Below the pieces are notes generated by a model. The model was not told where the DNA came from, searched no databases, and saw only the letters and a program-made list of their open reading frames with translations. This document shows, in pieces, positions 46,834 to 58,670 of a DNA stretch of 64,000 nt (positions are counted from its first letter, which is position 1; each line of letters opens with the position of its first letter). The position numbers were made by a program, and so were the translations under genes. The stretch is from NCBI GenBank assembly GCA_016801885.1, contig CM028898.1, forward strand, positions 124,001-188,000, read 5' to 3'. Origin of the DNA: Toxotes chatareus. Lineage: Eukaryota > Chordata > Actinopteri > Toxotidae.

Positions 46834-47866
46834 CTCTTGCTCTGCCCCACACTCCAACTTTCATCCACACAGGGGTGCACACACTGAAACGCAGAAGTGC
46901 TGCCCTCAACCTGACAACTACACAAAGTAACCCGCCCCCCATGCGCAGTCATTTTCAGCCAAATTAAACCATGAATATCAGGCATGTAGAGTCCATGTAG
47001 TCTAATGTGTAATACCACCTGATCATTGCAGTCCTCACTTCTTTACAGTAAAAACTGCAAAACTGAGCAGTGAATCATAGATGTGTTATTATTTCACTCT
47101 GTGTTCAGCATGATGATGTAACACATGCATTTTCAAAATACGTCTTGTATGAACTAACCAATAGATCCGTTGAAAAAACAAACAAACAAAAAAACCCAAA
47201 AACAAACATATCCAAACAAACTGGTGCACACAAAGTCTCTGTGTGCACTCATTGTACTAAGTCTCTTAATGACTGACTGAGCCTGTCAGGTTTTCTAATC
47301 TTACGTGTAGATCTTCTCAATTCCCGTTCACTTGGAGTGTGTGTCTCTGGACCTGTGGGAGGTGTTTTGGCTTGTTTTGGCTTATGCTACATCCCGCAGC
47401 GTTTGGAGCTGAACATTCCTCCGTCCGTCCGCTGCGCCGTCTACAACTGTGCGCCGGCCGCGATCTGGCTAAACGTCCTCACATGCATCCGGGACAGCTC
47501 ACTCGCCTGGCAAATATTAATAGCACTTTCCAGAGTCAACTCCGTTTCCCTCAGTAGTCTTTTTCTGACCTTTTTAATCCTCCACGCCGATACATGATAA
47601 CAAACCATTACTGCCACCTTGTAGTGTAATGTGTAATACCACCTGATCATTACTGTCCTGGCGAGGACTGTCCTGAGCGTCATGAGCGCGCAGACTGTGC
47701 GGGCTTCCACTAAGCTCCGGACATGAATAAAAATAAAATGTATTTGAGCCTTGGCTGTCACGTTTGATCTAATCTGTCCAAGACTTGCAGCGCGCCTGTG
47801 CGCCCGAATGTGTACAGTGTGCACGTGTGTCTTTGATGATGCCTTTGATGACTCACTTATCCAAAG

Positions 47867-47902
47867 TGACGTCACAGTCGAAGCTGTAAAACCTGCATAT
47901 AA
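47867..47902 (+). promoter_or_regulatory. CRE and TATA-like promoter block of U4 gene
   Basis: A perfect palindromic cAMP-response element TGACGTCA (47,867-47,874) is followed 21 bp later by CATATAA (47,896-47,902). The start codon is about 130 bp downstream (48,031). U1 and U2 lack this whole block through a deletion of about 385 bp. Promoter activity is inferred from motif spacing only. Confidence 0.45.
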
Positions 47903-48030
47903 CCATATACTGTATACATATACTATACTGTAGTGTAACAAGAAGATCTACACGCAAGATTTAGCCACTCAGAGTGACATCAAGAATTGTCAAAGGCTTG
48001 TAGAATCATCAAGACCACAATCAAGGTAAA

Positions 48031-50681
48031 ATGTCACAACAGGCACAAACTGGATCCCCACTTAGCAGGCCGGTGATCACAAAAGAGGATCTTCGGCCTG
48101 TGATTGAGAAATATCTCAGTCAATTATCTGAGATACAGTTGAACATGATAGTTGAAGTGGTAAAAGAAGCAGACACAAGAGCTATTCTGGCTGACTTGTG
48201 TACTGAATTAACACAAATTATTACCACATCCATTCTGAGAGTACTCCTGGAACTTTCTGAAGAGGGCTTTGGTAGAGTACCTCAGACGGATGTTATAAAG
48301 GCATTGGAGGTCCCACATCTGGGAGACTTCCTCACTGATAGTGTTGCCGATGCTCTTCACCTCCCACGTGAAGATTGTGAGAGTGCTGAAGAGCTGGCAG
48401 AACTTATCAAGTCGGAAGTGTCCCGGAAAGTGAGTTCTCATATAGACCCTATTTATGGAACTGTTAACTTACCACATCATGTGAGCGGCTCCATGCCCGT
48501 CCCCGACCCTAAGCAAAATGGTGGCTCAATTTTCCAAATGGCTGACAAGATGTTTGAGTAAGTTGGGCCCCAGTGTCTGGGAAAGTGCCGGCGCCCAACC
48601 AGTATGGAGTCTGCCACAAAACAAGCTCACACAGACCTGGATCACCCCAGAGCATAACATCAAAGATCTCTGTTCCCTTAGCCTCTGAAGCTGTGGCTGA
48701 GATTCTGATAAAATGGTCAAGCGAGATATCAGACCTGGCAGAGGAGGGTGGAACTACCCAGAGACAGCCAGAGGAGGGTGGAACTACCCAACCCGACCCA
48801 AGCACCCCACCCCACGACGTTCCCTACCTCCCCTATGTTCAACACCCACCTTACATTACCCATCTGCCCAAAGGTCCCTACCTCCCCACATTTATCTAAA
48901 TATCCATGAGGCTGCATCGGACATCATTCACACAGTTTATGATGACCTACATTATTCTCACTCTGGCAGTGAGGAAAATGCCTTGACTCCTCCAACACCT
49001 CATTTTAACGTGAGGTTAATTGTAAACAAGTTGAGAGGCTTTTTCTCTGCACATGCCAGACCGAGAGAAGCTACCACCAGTGCCAACCAGAGAGAACGCT
49101 TTACCAGGTTTGCCCAAAAGCAACTAAGCAAAATGATGGCAGAGCTGAAGAGCACGTTTTCTAAAAAAGACTCAGAGTTCCCGGTGAGTCTGAAACAGGA
49201 TTCAGGGTCCTGTGAGCTCAGTCACATGGAGCCTAGGGGTTCTGTTGAGACTGCTGAAGACATGACACCTGGATATGTTCCAGACCTAGCTGACCTTTCC
49301 ATTTTGACCGAGAGCATAACAATAATGACTTTGGAAAAAAAGAAGAACTCTGTTACATCTGACATCATTACATCTGAGGTTGGTGGCTTGTTTGACAAAC
49401 TGCAAGAGCTTGAGAAACCTGCAGCTCATACCAGAAAAACTCTGGAACAAATGAAATCAAGTGGCGAGATCAGACAGTTTTCAGATAGACTCGCCAGAAA
49501 CATATATGATCATCTGATGCTTACCCAGACATATGAGATGCCCCTGCTTCCAGGGACCAAATGTCTCTCTGACTCTGTCATCTCAGTACACACGAGGAAG
49601 GTTGATATCACTCACTTTTCTCCTGAAGTTCTGTATGCTGTGACAGAAGATGCGGTGGCAATGTTCCTGCAGCAGGTGCTTCTCTGGGTGGAAGAAGAGC
49701 CATCAGTAACAGCAAGTCACAGTGAGGAAGTGTCTGGAGCACTAACCGACATCACAGACCTAATCACTGATACACCAGAAGACATACTGAACACATCAGA
49801 GGAAAATACCATCGGGCCAGAGGCGTCAGCACGGTCAGTTTGTGCATCACTTGATGCTGCACAAACAGATATGCTGACCACACCAGAAGAAAAGACCATT
49901 AGGCCAGGGTCCCCTGAAGCCAGAGACAGTCATACGTCAGCACAGTCAGTTTGTGCATCACTTGATGCTGCACAAACAGATATGCTGACCACACCAGAAG
50001 AAAAGACCATTAGGCCAGAGTCCCCTGAAGTCAGCAACAGTCATACTTCAGCACACTCAGTTTGTGCATCACTTCATGATGAAGCTTCACACAGTGAAAG
50101 CTCCATCAATCTTGTGATCACAGTGGTGGGTGCTTCAAGCGACAATGCTGCTGGAACATCATCTGAGCCTAGACCAGCCCCCTACAAAAGTTCAGTGTCA
50201 GTAAAACAACAGCAAAGTAAGGGATCTGAGCCAGTTAATCAGTCCCCTTCTCCATCAGAGTATGTGACCCACGAAATCATCACTGCTCTTTTCCTGAGGA
50301 TTGCCATCAAATCAGGGGAAACCAAAGATTTTTTTAACACAGCATATAAAAATAACACCATTGGCCGACTGTCAAACAAGACACATGACGAGATTAACAT
50401 CTGTGACCGTAAAGTCGAAAAAAATCATGAAGAATATGGTGAAAATTAACAAGGCTGTGATAAAAGACCTCCTAAAGGAGTTTGGCTCTCCAGAGGAACT
50501 ACTAGAGGCTGCAATGTCATCAAAAGACACATCTTTTGAAGATGCTGTTGTAAAGTCTCTAAAGATCCATCTGAGTGCCCTCCTTGGCCCATCCCAAAAG
50601 AGGAAGTCCCGAGTTGCCAGGTTCTTCTCAGCTTTAACAAAACCTTTCAAGTGGTGCATCAAGAGCCACTGTGAAGAATAA
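48031..50681 (+). pseudogene. Unknown-family gene, U4 copy (best preserved)
   Basis: I do not recognise this family. ATG at 48,031 opens a 176-codon frame with helix-rich, acidic-amphipathic sequence (EDLRPVIEKYLSQLSEIQLN, TTSILRVLLELSEEGFGRV, LGDFLTDSVADAL). It stops at TAA (48,559-48,561), where U1 reads on (MFKLSPQCLGK). The next block in another frame has ASEAVAEILIKWSSEISDLA and a Pro/Tyr-rich low-complexity stretch (to 48,899). The long third block (about 48,900-50,449) has SDIIHTVYDDLHYSHSGS, SVTSDIITSEVGGLFDKLQE, RLARNIYDHLMLTQTYEMPL, two complete 37-residue repeats plus a partial third, and EIITALFLRIAIKSGETKDF. A seven-A run (50,418-50,424; six in U1/U2) shifts the tail, KAVIKDLLKEFGSPEELLEA to FFSALTKPFKWCIK, into the last frame. 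No signal peptide or membrane segment is visible. Whether the breaks are lesions or hidden introns is unresolved; at least the TAA and the A-run look like lesions. Confidence 0.6.
49835..50090 (+). repeat. 111-bp tandem repeats coding for 37 residues
   Basis: Units start at 49,835, 49,946 and 50,057, exactly 111 bp apart, each opening with TCAGTTTGTGCATCACTT. The encoded unit contains SVCASLDAAQTDMLTTPEEK and IRPxSPEAxDSHTS, rich in Ser, Thr, Glu and Pro. The third unit diverges after its first codons. Unit number differs among paralogues (U2 has one more). Confidence 0.85.
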
Positions 50682-50744
50682 TTACCCCTCCATTAACCCC
50701 AACCCTAAAACCATGTCTTCTGCTTCAAATTGGCACTCCACCCC

Positions 50745-50905
50745 ACCCCAACACTCCCTTCCGCCTTACCGTGGGTTTACTCCGGGTGCTCCGGTTTCCC
50801 CACATCCTCCCAAAAAAACAGCCACAACCCATACCCCACCCCAACACTCCCTTCCCCTTTACTGTGGGTTTACTCCGGGTGCTCCGGTTTCCCCACATTT
50901 CCCCT
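50745..50905. repeat. Two 93-bp tandem units after the U4 gene
   Basis: ACACTCCCTTCC...GTGGGTTTACTCCGGGTGCTCCGGTTTCCCCACA appears twice, 93 bp apart. U1 (26,759-26,935) also has two units; U2 (35,460-35,530) has one. The core GGGTTTACTCCGGGTGCTCC belongs to a widespread fish repeat motif and is not coding, despite open frames through it. Confidence 0.7.
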
Positions 50906-51067
50906 TCAATTAAAATTTCAAAATAAACAAAAAAACAAAAAACAATTTTTATTTGTTACGTTTTTTTTCCTATACACTCATGTTGATTGTGATTAAAAGA
51001 TGTAATGTATTAAGTGCATGTTTAATTTTCAGCATAGTACAAGAAGATACAACATACACTGTGTTCC

Positions 51068-51073
51068 AATAAA
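51068..51073 (+). promoter_or_regulatory. Poly(A) signal candidate of U4 gene
   Basis: AATAAA in TTCCAATAAAGTTTCTG, about 390 bp after the last stop codon. The same hexamer context is present in U1 and U2. This is the likeliest 3' end of the transcript. Further AATAAA-like sequence lies near 50,920 within an A-rich stretch. Confidence 0.45.
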
Positions 51074-51719
51074 GTTTCTGAAGAAAAATTATCATACTTG
51101 TAATTCTAGGACTAACTGGTAGCTGATAGGATCTGATAGCAACAGGTATAATTTCAGCCGTAAAAACTGTTGGTCACCAGCTAGAAATGAAGTGTTTTCT
51201 TTTGCCTACCTCTGTAAAGTGCTAAATCTGCCAGTGTCATTATCATCAACTAGAAACAGTAAATAAGGGGGTGGGGCTGTTGACAATCAGCTGAGTAGAT
51301 TGATCATATCAAACTAAAACAGTACCCTTGCAGGTTGCTTCTCGAGCCCGTGTGTATTTGTTTTAAATCAAACCTGTCTGATCTCAAAGCATTTGTGGGC
51401 ATATGGCCCACAAATTCAGCCATGGTCAATGAGGCTCTATTGTAACTACTGAACATTTTGGATCAGTGACTGTGCGACTGAAAATAATAATACTAACACA
51501 TAAACACACTGAACTCAAAAAAGTATTTTGAACCACTATGCAGTTGCTTGCCCAGAAATGGAAAAATGTGCTACTGAACCATGATCTAGCCCAAAAGTCA
51601 TCATTTATGTGTACCTGAGGTCCTGACTCTGGAGATAAAGGGGGGGGCAGGGATGGCAGTGAGTTGAGGAGCAGCACAGCTCTGGGAATGAAGGTTGTCC
51701 TTCTCCTTTGAGTCCTGCA

Positions 51720-53720
51720 TTTTTAATTGAAGGGAAATGGGAAACTGGAGCACCCGGAGTAAACGGTAAGGCGGAAGGGAGTGTTGGGGGGGGTGGAGGC
51801 CAATTTGAAGCAGAAGACATGGTTTTAGGTTAGTTGTGGAGGGGTAATTATCTCTTCACAATGGTCTCTTGATGCAATCAATTGAAGGGTTTTGTTAAAG
51901 CCGAGAAGAACCTGGCAACTCGACTTCCTCTTTTGATGGGTTAAGGAGGGCACTCAGATGGATCTTTAGAGACTTTACAACAGCATCTTCAAAAGATGTG
52001 TCTTTTGATGACATTGCAGCTCTAGTAGTCCCTCTGAGTATAAACTCCTTTAGGAGGTCTTTTTATCACAGCCTTGTTAATTTTCATCATATTCTTCAAT
52101 GATTTTTTCTAATTTTACGGTCACAGATGTTAATCTCTTCCTGTGTCTTAAGGTTTGACAGTCGGTCAATGGTATATTTTTTATATACTGTGTTAAAAAA
52201 ATCTTGGTTTTCCCGATTTGATGGCAATCCTCAGGAAAAGAGCAGGAGATGTCGTTGGTCACATACTCTTGGATGGAGAAGGGGACCGATTAACTGGCTC
52301 AGATCCCTTACTTTGCTGTTGTTTGACTGACACTCGAACTTTAGAATAATCTAGGCTCAGATGATGTTCCAGCAGCATTGTCACTTGAAGCACGCAATTA
52401 TCAGACTAATAAGATTGATGGAGCTTTCACTGTGAAGCTTCATCATGAAGATGCACAACTGAGTGTGCTGAAGTATGACTGTTGCTGGACTTCAGGGACT
52501 CTGGGCCTAATGGTCTTTTTCTGGTGTGGTCATATCTGTTTGTGCAGCATCGCGATGCACAAACTGACTGTGCTGACGTATGACTGTCTCTTGGCTTCAG
52601 GGGACCCTGGCTTAATGGTATTTTTCATAAACAGACATCTGTTTGTGCAGCATCAAGTGATGCACAAACTGACTGTGCTGACGTATGACTGTCGCAGGCT
52701 TCAGGAGCCTCTGGCCTGATGATGAGCTTCCCTGATGTGTTCAGTATGTCTCCTGGTGTATCAGTGAATAGGTCTGTGATGTCGTTAGTGCCCAGACACT
52801 TCCTCACTGTGACTTGCTGTTACTGATGGCTCTTCTTCCACCCAGAGAAGCTCCTCGCTGCAGAACACATTGCCACTGCATCTTCCGTCACAGCATACAG
52901 AACTTCAAAGGAGAAAAAGGAGTGGTATCAACCTTCCCGTGGTGTACTGAGACATGACAGAGTCAGAGAGACATTTGGTCCCTGGAAGCAGGGGCATCTC
53001 ATATGTCTGGGTAAGCATCAGATGATCATAGCATGTTTCTTGCTTAGTCTATCTGAAAACTGTCTGATCTCGCCACTGATTTAATTCTTGTTCCAGAGTT
53101 TTTCAAGAGCGTAGGCTAAGCTCTGCAGTTTGTCAAACAAGCCACCAACCCAGATGTACGATGTCAGATGTAAATAGAGTTCTTTTTTTCCAAACACATT
53201 GTTATGCTCTCTCGGTCAAATGGAAAAGGTCAGCTTTGGTCTGGAACATATCCAGGGTGTCATGCTCAGTGGAAGTCTCAACAGAACCCTAGGGTTCCAT
53301 GTGACTGAGCTCACAGGACCCTGAATCCGTTTCAGACTCACCGAACTCTGAGTCTTTTTGAAAACGTGCTCTTCTGGCTCTGCCATGATGTTATGCCTGG
53401 GGTGATCCAGGTCTGTGTGAGCTTGTTTTGTGGCAGACTCCATACTGGTTGGGCGCCAGCACTTTCCTGAGACACTGGGGGCCCAACTTAAACATCTTGT
53501 CAGCCATTTGGAAAATTGAGCCACCATTTTACGGTAGGGTTGGGACGTGACATGGAGCCGCCTCACATGATGTGGGTTAACAGTTCCATGTAGGGTCTAT
53601 ATGAGAATCACTCTTCTCGACACTGACTTGATAAGTTCTGCCAGCTCTTCAGCACTCACAATCTTCACGTGGAGGGTGAGTATCGCAACACTATCAGTGA
53701 GAAGTCTCCCAGATGTGGGA
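51720..53720 (-). pseudogene. Unit U5: heavily damaged copy of the unknown gene
   Basis: This follows the U2 gene region from the 3' GGAGCACCCGGAGTAAAC motif to the N-terminal block near 53,700, in minus orientation. It is riddled with one- to four-base insertions and deletions, roughly one every 20-40 bp, which break every frame. It shares with U2 the internal deletion joining the ITPEH region to MAE (near 53,388), so it derives from a U2-like copy. Dense indels with few substitutions look more like uncorrected single-molecule reads than normal decay. Confidence 0.75.
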
Positions 53721-53721
53721 C

Positions 53722-53925
53722 AGTGGGTACAGTGTTGTCCACACAAAAATTAATGTAGTCCGTTATGCAATGAGGCAGGCTGTCAATGTCCTCCACGTGA
53801 GGATCGGATCAGAGTTCATCCCACATAGTGGTTTCAAAGCAGTCCCTCAGAGCCTCCTCAGACTCAGGGGACCATCTTCTCAACTGATCCCTAGGTGTAA
53901 CCAATGGGTCCATGGCGCGCGATCT
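53722..53925 (-). mobile_element. LINE endonuclease-RT linker fragment
   Basis: The minus strand reads PRDQLRRWSPESEEALRDCF, then ITDYINFCVDNTVPT, with one stop between. This matches the linker region between endonuclease and RT in Rex1-like elements. It abuts U5 directly at about 53,720. The rest of the element is not recognisable. Confidence 0.6.
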
Positions 53926-53939
53926 CCGGTATGTGCATA

Positions 53940-56900
53940 ACACAGACGACAAAAGTAATAAAGAACAAAGACCAGGCAAAACTGGCGACTTTGGTCCTCA
54001 TAGTGCAGTTAAGGTAAAGAAAAGTTTAACGAATAGATAAAACTATTAAAAACTAATAAAGAGCTAAGAAAGGAAAAAAGCTCAACGGTGAGCAGCAGGA
54101 GCTGCTGTAACCTATGCCACTGGGCAGCGCAAGCTTGTAATTTGTAATTGTAAGTTCAGTCGTGACACTGGATCAACCAACACATTCATCAACCACCACA
54201 ATACCCATAGAAACTGGAAGAGGTCCTAGTCATCAAGGCAATTGACATATTTGGAACAGCTTTATGCCATTTGGAACAGCGGAAGCTGTGTAGAAGTAAA
54301 ACAGTCAAAAATGAGAAAAAAGAAGGTCAGCAGGTGAAAAATACTCAACCCCAACACTGGTCTTGAAGCATGAATCGTCCCTGTCAGCTACATACATGAA
54401 AGTTGCTCGGTCAAAATTTTACTTTAGTTAAAGTACTAGAGTACTTGCCTTTTAACCATATTTCAGTGATTCAAAACTACAAATTACAAAGCACATTTTC
54501 TAATATCGATACATTAGGATGAGGATGGTATAATGCGCTAAAACCCAGAGAAAGGAGGAGGCTTGGGCTTTGGGGCCTGGTGGTGATGGCCAGCCTGAAG
54601 AGGGAAGGGGGTATAAAAAGCAAAACCCCCGAGAGAGGAAGCAGGCTGGGGTCCTAATGGTGATGGCGAGCCTTAGTGAGGAAGAATAAAAAGCAACACA
54701 CCCAGACAGATGAAGCCTGAGCTGGGGCTAGTAATGATGGCCAGCCTGAAGAGGAAGGGTATAAAAGCAAAACCCAGACAGAGGAGAAGCAGGGCTGGGA
54801 GCCTAGTAAAAGGGGGGGGTTTAAAGGGGGAACAAAAGGGTTCTAAAATTTTTTAAAAACTTCCCCAAACCCCCCTTTGGGAATTTTAAAAATTCCTCTT
54901 TTTTTAAAAACCCAAAAAACAAACGGGGGGCCCCTTTTTGGGTTTACCTGGATTCTTGAGGTATAATTTACACTTAAGGTCCAAACTTCTCCCAAACACC
55001 GGAATAGGATCCAATTAAATTCTGGAAAGTTTCCCCAAAGATGTAAATCATTCTTCTTGAAATACTTTTATGTTTTCATTAAATTTAAATTAAAGGCTTA
55101 GACGAGACCACCAGTCCTAATTCAACGACCCGGGATCCCAAAATTTTCCTAAGCTCACCTAGAAGGACCCCAATCACCCTCCTGGACAGGGCACCCTGAA
55201 CGTAGAGACTGAAGATCCCATGATATGGATACCTCAGTCAGGGACACTGTATGGGTAATTTATACAGCTTCGCCTTGTAATTACATTACCGTCCACAGAG
55301 CTCAATAACGGATGACTACATGGCGGGGCACCACACTGAAGCTCAAACTCTCAGCTGTAACCTTTCATTCATGACATGAATTTAGGTCCAATTATCTACA
55401 CTGAAAATAACACGTTAAATAGACATCATCTACACTGATCACTCTCACCAGTCAGGACTTCCACCTGTCGGTCCCCAGAGTCCTCACTTGACAGCCATAA
55501 TGTCATATCCACAATACAACAGTGATCAAGTGTCTTTGTAATTACCAGAATCAACATTAATCACTGTATATGGCCTACACAGAAGGACCTACCTACGAGG
55601 CATGCACAGCAAGACTGTCAGTAGAACCGAGGTACCCAGGGCGCCGGAAGAGACAGAATGCGAGTTGCATTAACTGCAGCCCATGGGCCATTTAATCATA
55701 GCCTAAGCATGAAAGTGCTACACGATTAATAGTACAAGCCAACATTAATGACTGGTATTGGACTTTACTCTAAATTATGTATTATATCAACAATATTTAC
55801 TCTATCAAATTGGAGACCTTACCACAATAGCTCATGCTACAACCAGCATAGATGCAGCCCTGACCAGAGACGCTGGCAGAGCCAAGAGAGTCCAGAAGAA
55901 GAAACACAGACTACTGAGGAACTAAGAGTGAGAAAGAGGCAACAGCTGCAATGAAGACTAGAGAAGTGCGGCTGGCTGAAGAAGGAAAAGAAGGAGGAGA
56001 GTTAAATAATGAGATAGCGAGCATATAGTAGAAGAATGAGAATGTATGCAGGCCAGACAGAAATCTAACTGCAAGTATTACATCAATAATTTGATACGAT
56101 TAAGATTAAAATAGACATATGGAAAATAACAACGAAGCAAATAAGCATTACACAAGAAGGTTTTAAGTCTGCATAAAGAGAAGACAACAACATGGTCAGA
56201 GACAATTGAATATTAAAGGTATAGATAGGTGGTCTAGGAATTAAAAGCAAAATGAAAGAGATTGGAACGTAAAAGCATAACTAATCGTAGCTCCTCAATT
56301 AGATTGAGGTATAAATGGAGTGAATAACTAATTGTGACTGTAAGAAAGGGAAATATTGGACTCACAGCTAAACCTAGTAAGCTTTAATCAGAAAGTAATG
56401 TTCGCTATAGAAGTTTCATTCTACTTAGATTATTCGATAAGACTAACTGCTGATATTTTAGATCTAGTAAGATTTAGAGATCTAAAGTCAAGCAGGGAGG
56501 TTATTTAGTAGAGTAGACTTCTCTATGGATACTATACCAACATTCGGAGCAAGTAATGTAGGTATAGACTTAATATTTCTAAGGACCGATCAATATGGTC
56601 ATTGCTAATTAAGGCATTGCAGGATTATCTAGGTATAAATGAACAGATAATGTTTCCTCTCTTAATTCGACACATCGATCAATCTTACTTCAATCGGTGA
56701 AAAGAAAGAGCTAGAAATCGTTTAGCATACAGACCTGTATAAAGTAGAGCTAAGTATTATGAGTTAATGATAGTATCTGTAGATATATTAATAGTACTGT
56801 TCTTTATCCCAGAAAATATGTCAATCTGTCTGGTTTAGAACAAATGTGTGTAACTTGGTGAAGATACAGTGTTTTATGCTTTACTGCTTTTCAAATTGTA

Positions 56901-57234
56901 GAGTCTTTGAGTGTCAAGGTATTTCTTATGTGTTTTTTCCAAAAGAAAATACATTTACTGCTGCATTTGTTCTCTCACCATTGCTACATGTGCTGATCTT
57001 CATTTCTCTCTGTTTGTCCACTGGAATTGAAAACTCAAACTTTCACCCTCATCCTTATTTTTTACTTTTAGCCCTATTGTGCTTGTTATTATTGCACATT
57101 AGCCTTCAGCACATCCCTTCAATATGCCAGCCCACATACACATACTTGTGTATGTGACAAACAAAATCTTTGAATTCCTCTCTACTTAAACGCTGAATAA
57201 GCCCTGTCTGTGTTTTCTGTCAGGTAGGTGATGA
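53940..57234. other. Unassigned, apparently low-quality interval
   Basis: No gene is supported. The segment 54,805-54,950 consists of mixed homopolymer blocks (GGGGGGG, AAAAA, TTTTTT, CCCCC). From 55,000 to 56,830 no familiar repeat can be followed for more than a short distance. From about 56,840 ordinary AT-rich sequence returns. The single open frame at 56,846-57,157 has no recognisable domain. Confidence 0.5.
54541..54810. repeat. Minisatellite, 74-78-bp unit
   Basis: Slightly more than three imperfect units aligned on GATGGCCAGCCTGAAGAG (54,584, 54,662 and 54,736), each followed by a TATAAAAAGCAAAACCC-like stretch. The right end runs into the homopolymer-rich noise. Confidence 0.75.
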
Positions 57235-57237
57235 CAA

Positions 57238-57342
57238 GGTGTTGGTCCATGTCAGCGAGGGCGACCACCGTACCTTGGTATGGAGAGGGGGTGGAGTCCA
57301 TCAGCAGCATCATCCACAGCTCACTGGCTGAGCCGCTGGTCA
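57238..57342 (-). other. Possible orphan exon
   Basis: A GC-richer island in AT-rich DNA. On the minus strand an acceptor CCCTTGCAG precedes an open frame containing SELWMMLLMDSTPSPYQGTV and ALADMDQHLVITYLTENTD. A donor-like CAAGGTA lies at 57,273. I do not recognise the family, and no neighbouring exon was found. Confidence 0.3.
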
Positions 57343-57362
57343 CTGCAAGGGAGGGCTAGATA

Positions 57363-58670
57363 ACATTCCCAAAATGGGCCTCTTTCTCTAATTAGTTTAC
57401 ACTGTAGGTTTAACTTACAGAAAAGATTCAACAGTATATATAGATATATACTGTAAGATACCTACGTCGTTGCAAACAGAATGTTTACATTGTGTGCCAT
57501 TTTGACATAATATCCCAAAAGCTCCTTATTCCTCCTTACTGCACCTTTTCAAATCCCATTGGTCAAGTCACACGATAGACACTCTCCCTAACCTATCAGA
57601 ACACTTAGCTGGTATCTTCTTATTGGGTAAATTAAGTAAGCCGTCTTATGTGATTAAGAAGTGTTTTCACAATATATTATAACTGAGAGTAATAATGCTG
57701 AATTGGCACTGAGTGACCTCCAAAGACCACAAAGTCTATGGAGGGGTTTGTTTACAATTCAAAGAGCAAGACCAGATCAGTACTCCTGAAATACTCATAA
57801 ACCTATATACTAATGAAATATCATTATGCACGGTTGTAACCTCTCTACTATAACTGTTGGACTTTAAAATGTGGTTGCTGTTAAAAATCACAGAGCACCT
57901 TGTCTTGGTGCAGATCAGCTGTATTTCTGTGATTTGCTGCAGCTTCAATGCAACCAACAAGCGAATCATGTTATCTGGTTTCGCCTCTCAGTCTGTTATT
58001 TGTGCGCATTAACAGTCAGCTTCCCTGTGCCATTTAGGTAACGAGCAATCTCTCATCTACAATGTTGACAAGCAGTTATTACTGTAATCCTGCAGTACTT
58101 CAAATACAGTTAGTAGAAAATGGAGTAGTTGTAGTAACCAGACAGATAACCTGTTGTAGGAGACCTGGAAGCCTGACTTATAGTGAACTGTTCACAAAAT
58201 GACATCATACAGTGTTGTGAACACACCATGCGGATATCTGATTAGTCCAGGTCGACTGTTCCCGCCTGATTAACCTGTTGAGTTAATTGGGTGCAAACAA
58301 ATGATGGACTTCTGTGTGAACACAAGGTCAGTGGTATTGTTCTGATGGTGAAAACCAGTGAAAGTTAACAGACCCATAGCGATGTACTGAATAGGTTTTT
58401 TACACACATAACTATCTCACTAAATTTTTGCATCCTTTCCTAAATTAGCTTTTATGTTCTAAATGACTAGTAAGGCGCTTGTTGTATGTGGACATAACTG
58501 GTCTGAACAGCAGGGGGAGGGTATCCCCTCTGTAATGGGATTTTAGCTGAAAAAGCTGTCTCTGACTCCCATGACTTCACCTGGTTTCATAAGCCTCAGC
58601 AAGTAGTCCGGTCCCACAAAACAGCAGCCAGCCTGACTTCTGAGGCCTCTTATCTGGTCTATGAAGGGTA
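57363..58670 (+). repeat. Unit copy U6, left part
   Basis: Homologous to U1/U2 from CATTCCCAAAATGGGC (31,633 in U1) through the AAGTCACACGATAGAC border (57,565) to GTCTATGAAGGGT (58,670). Like U1 and U4 it keeps the segment deleted in U2/U3. It has about 65 additional bases near 58,553-58,617. It is cut off at 58,670 by the LINE-containing insertion. Confidence 0.82.

Larger units (their letters stand above)
43150..51637 (-). repeat. Duplicated unit U4, inverted
   Basis: Inverted copy forming the right arm of a large palindrome with U2 and U3 (about 34,225-42,090). Anchors in reverse order are the SINE (43,965), the ATGACTTGACC border (45,480), the micro-exon (46,583), the gene (48,031-50,681) and the GTACCTGAGGTCCTGACTCT end (51,610-51,637). 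It retains about 310 bp lost from U2/U3, and it retains the gene promoter lost from U1/U2. It lacks about 460 bp near 51,092 that U2 has at 34,820-35,280. Confidence 0.85.

Noticed and set aside
20475..53720. Array as a CRISPR, satellite or LTR-retrovirus cluster
   Set aside because: The units are 8 kb, carry ordinary insertions and genes, and show no long terminal repeats, protease/integrase or polymerase of retroviral type.
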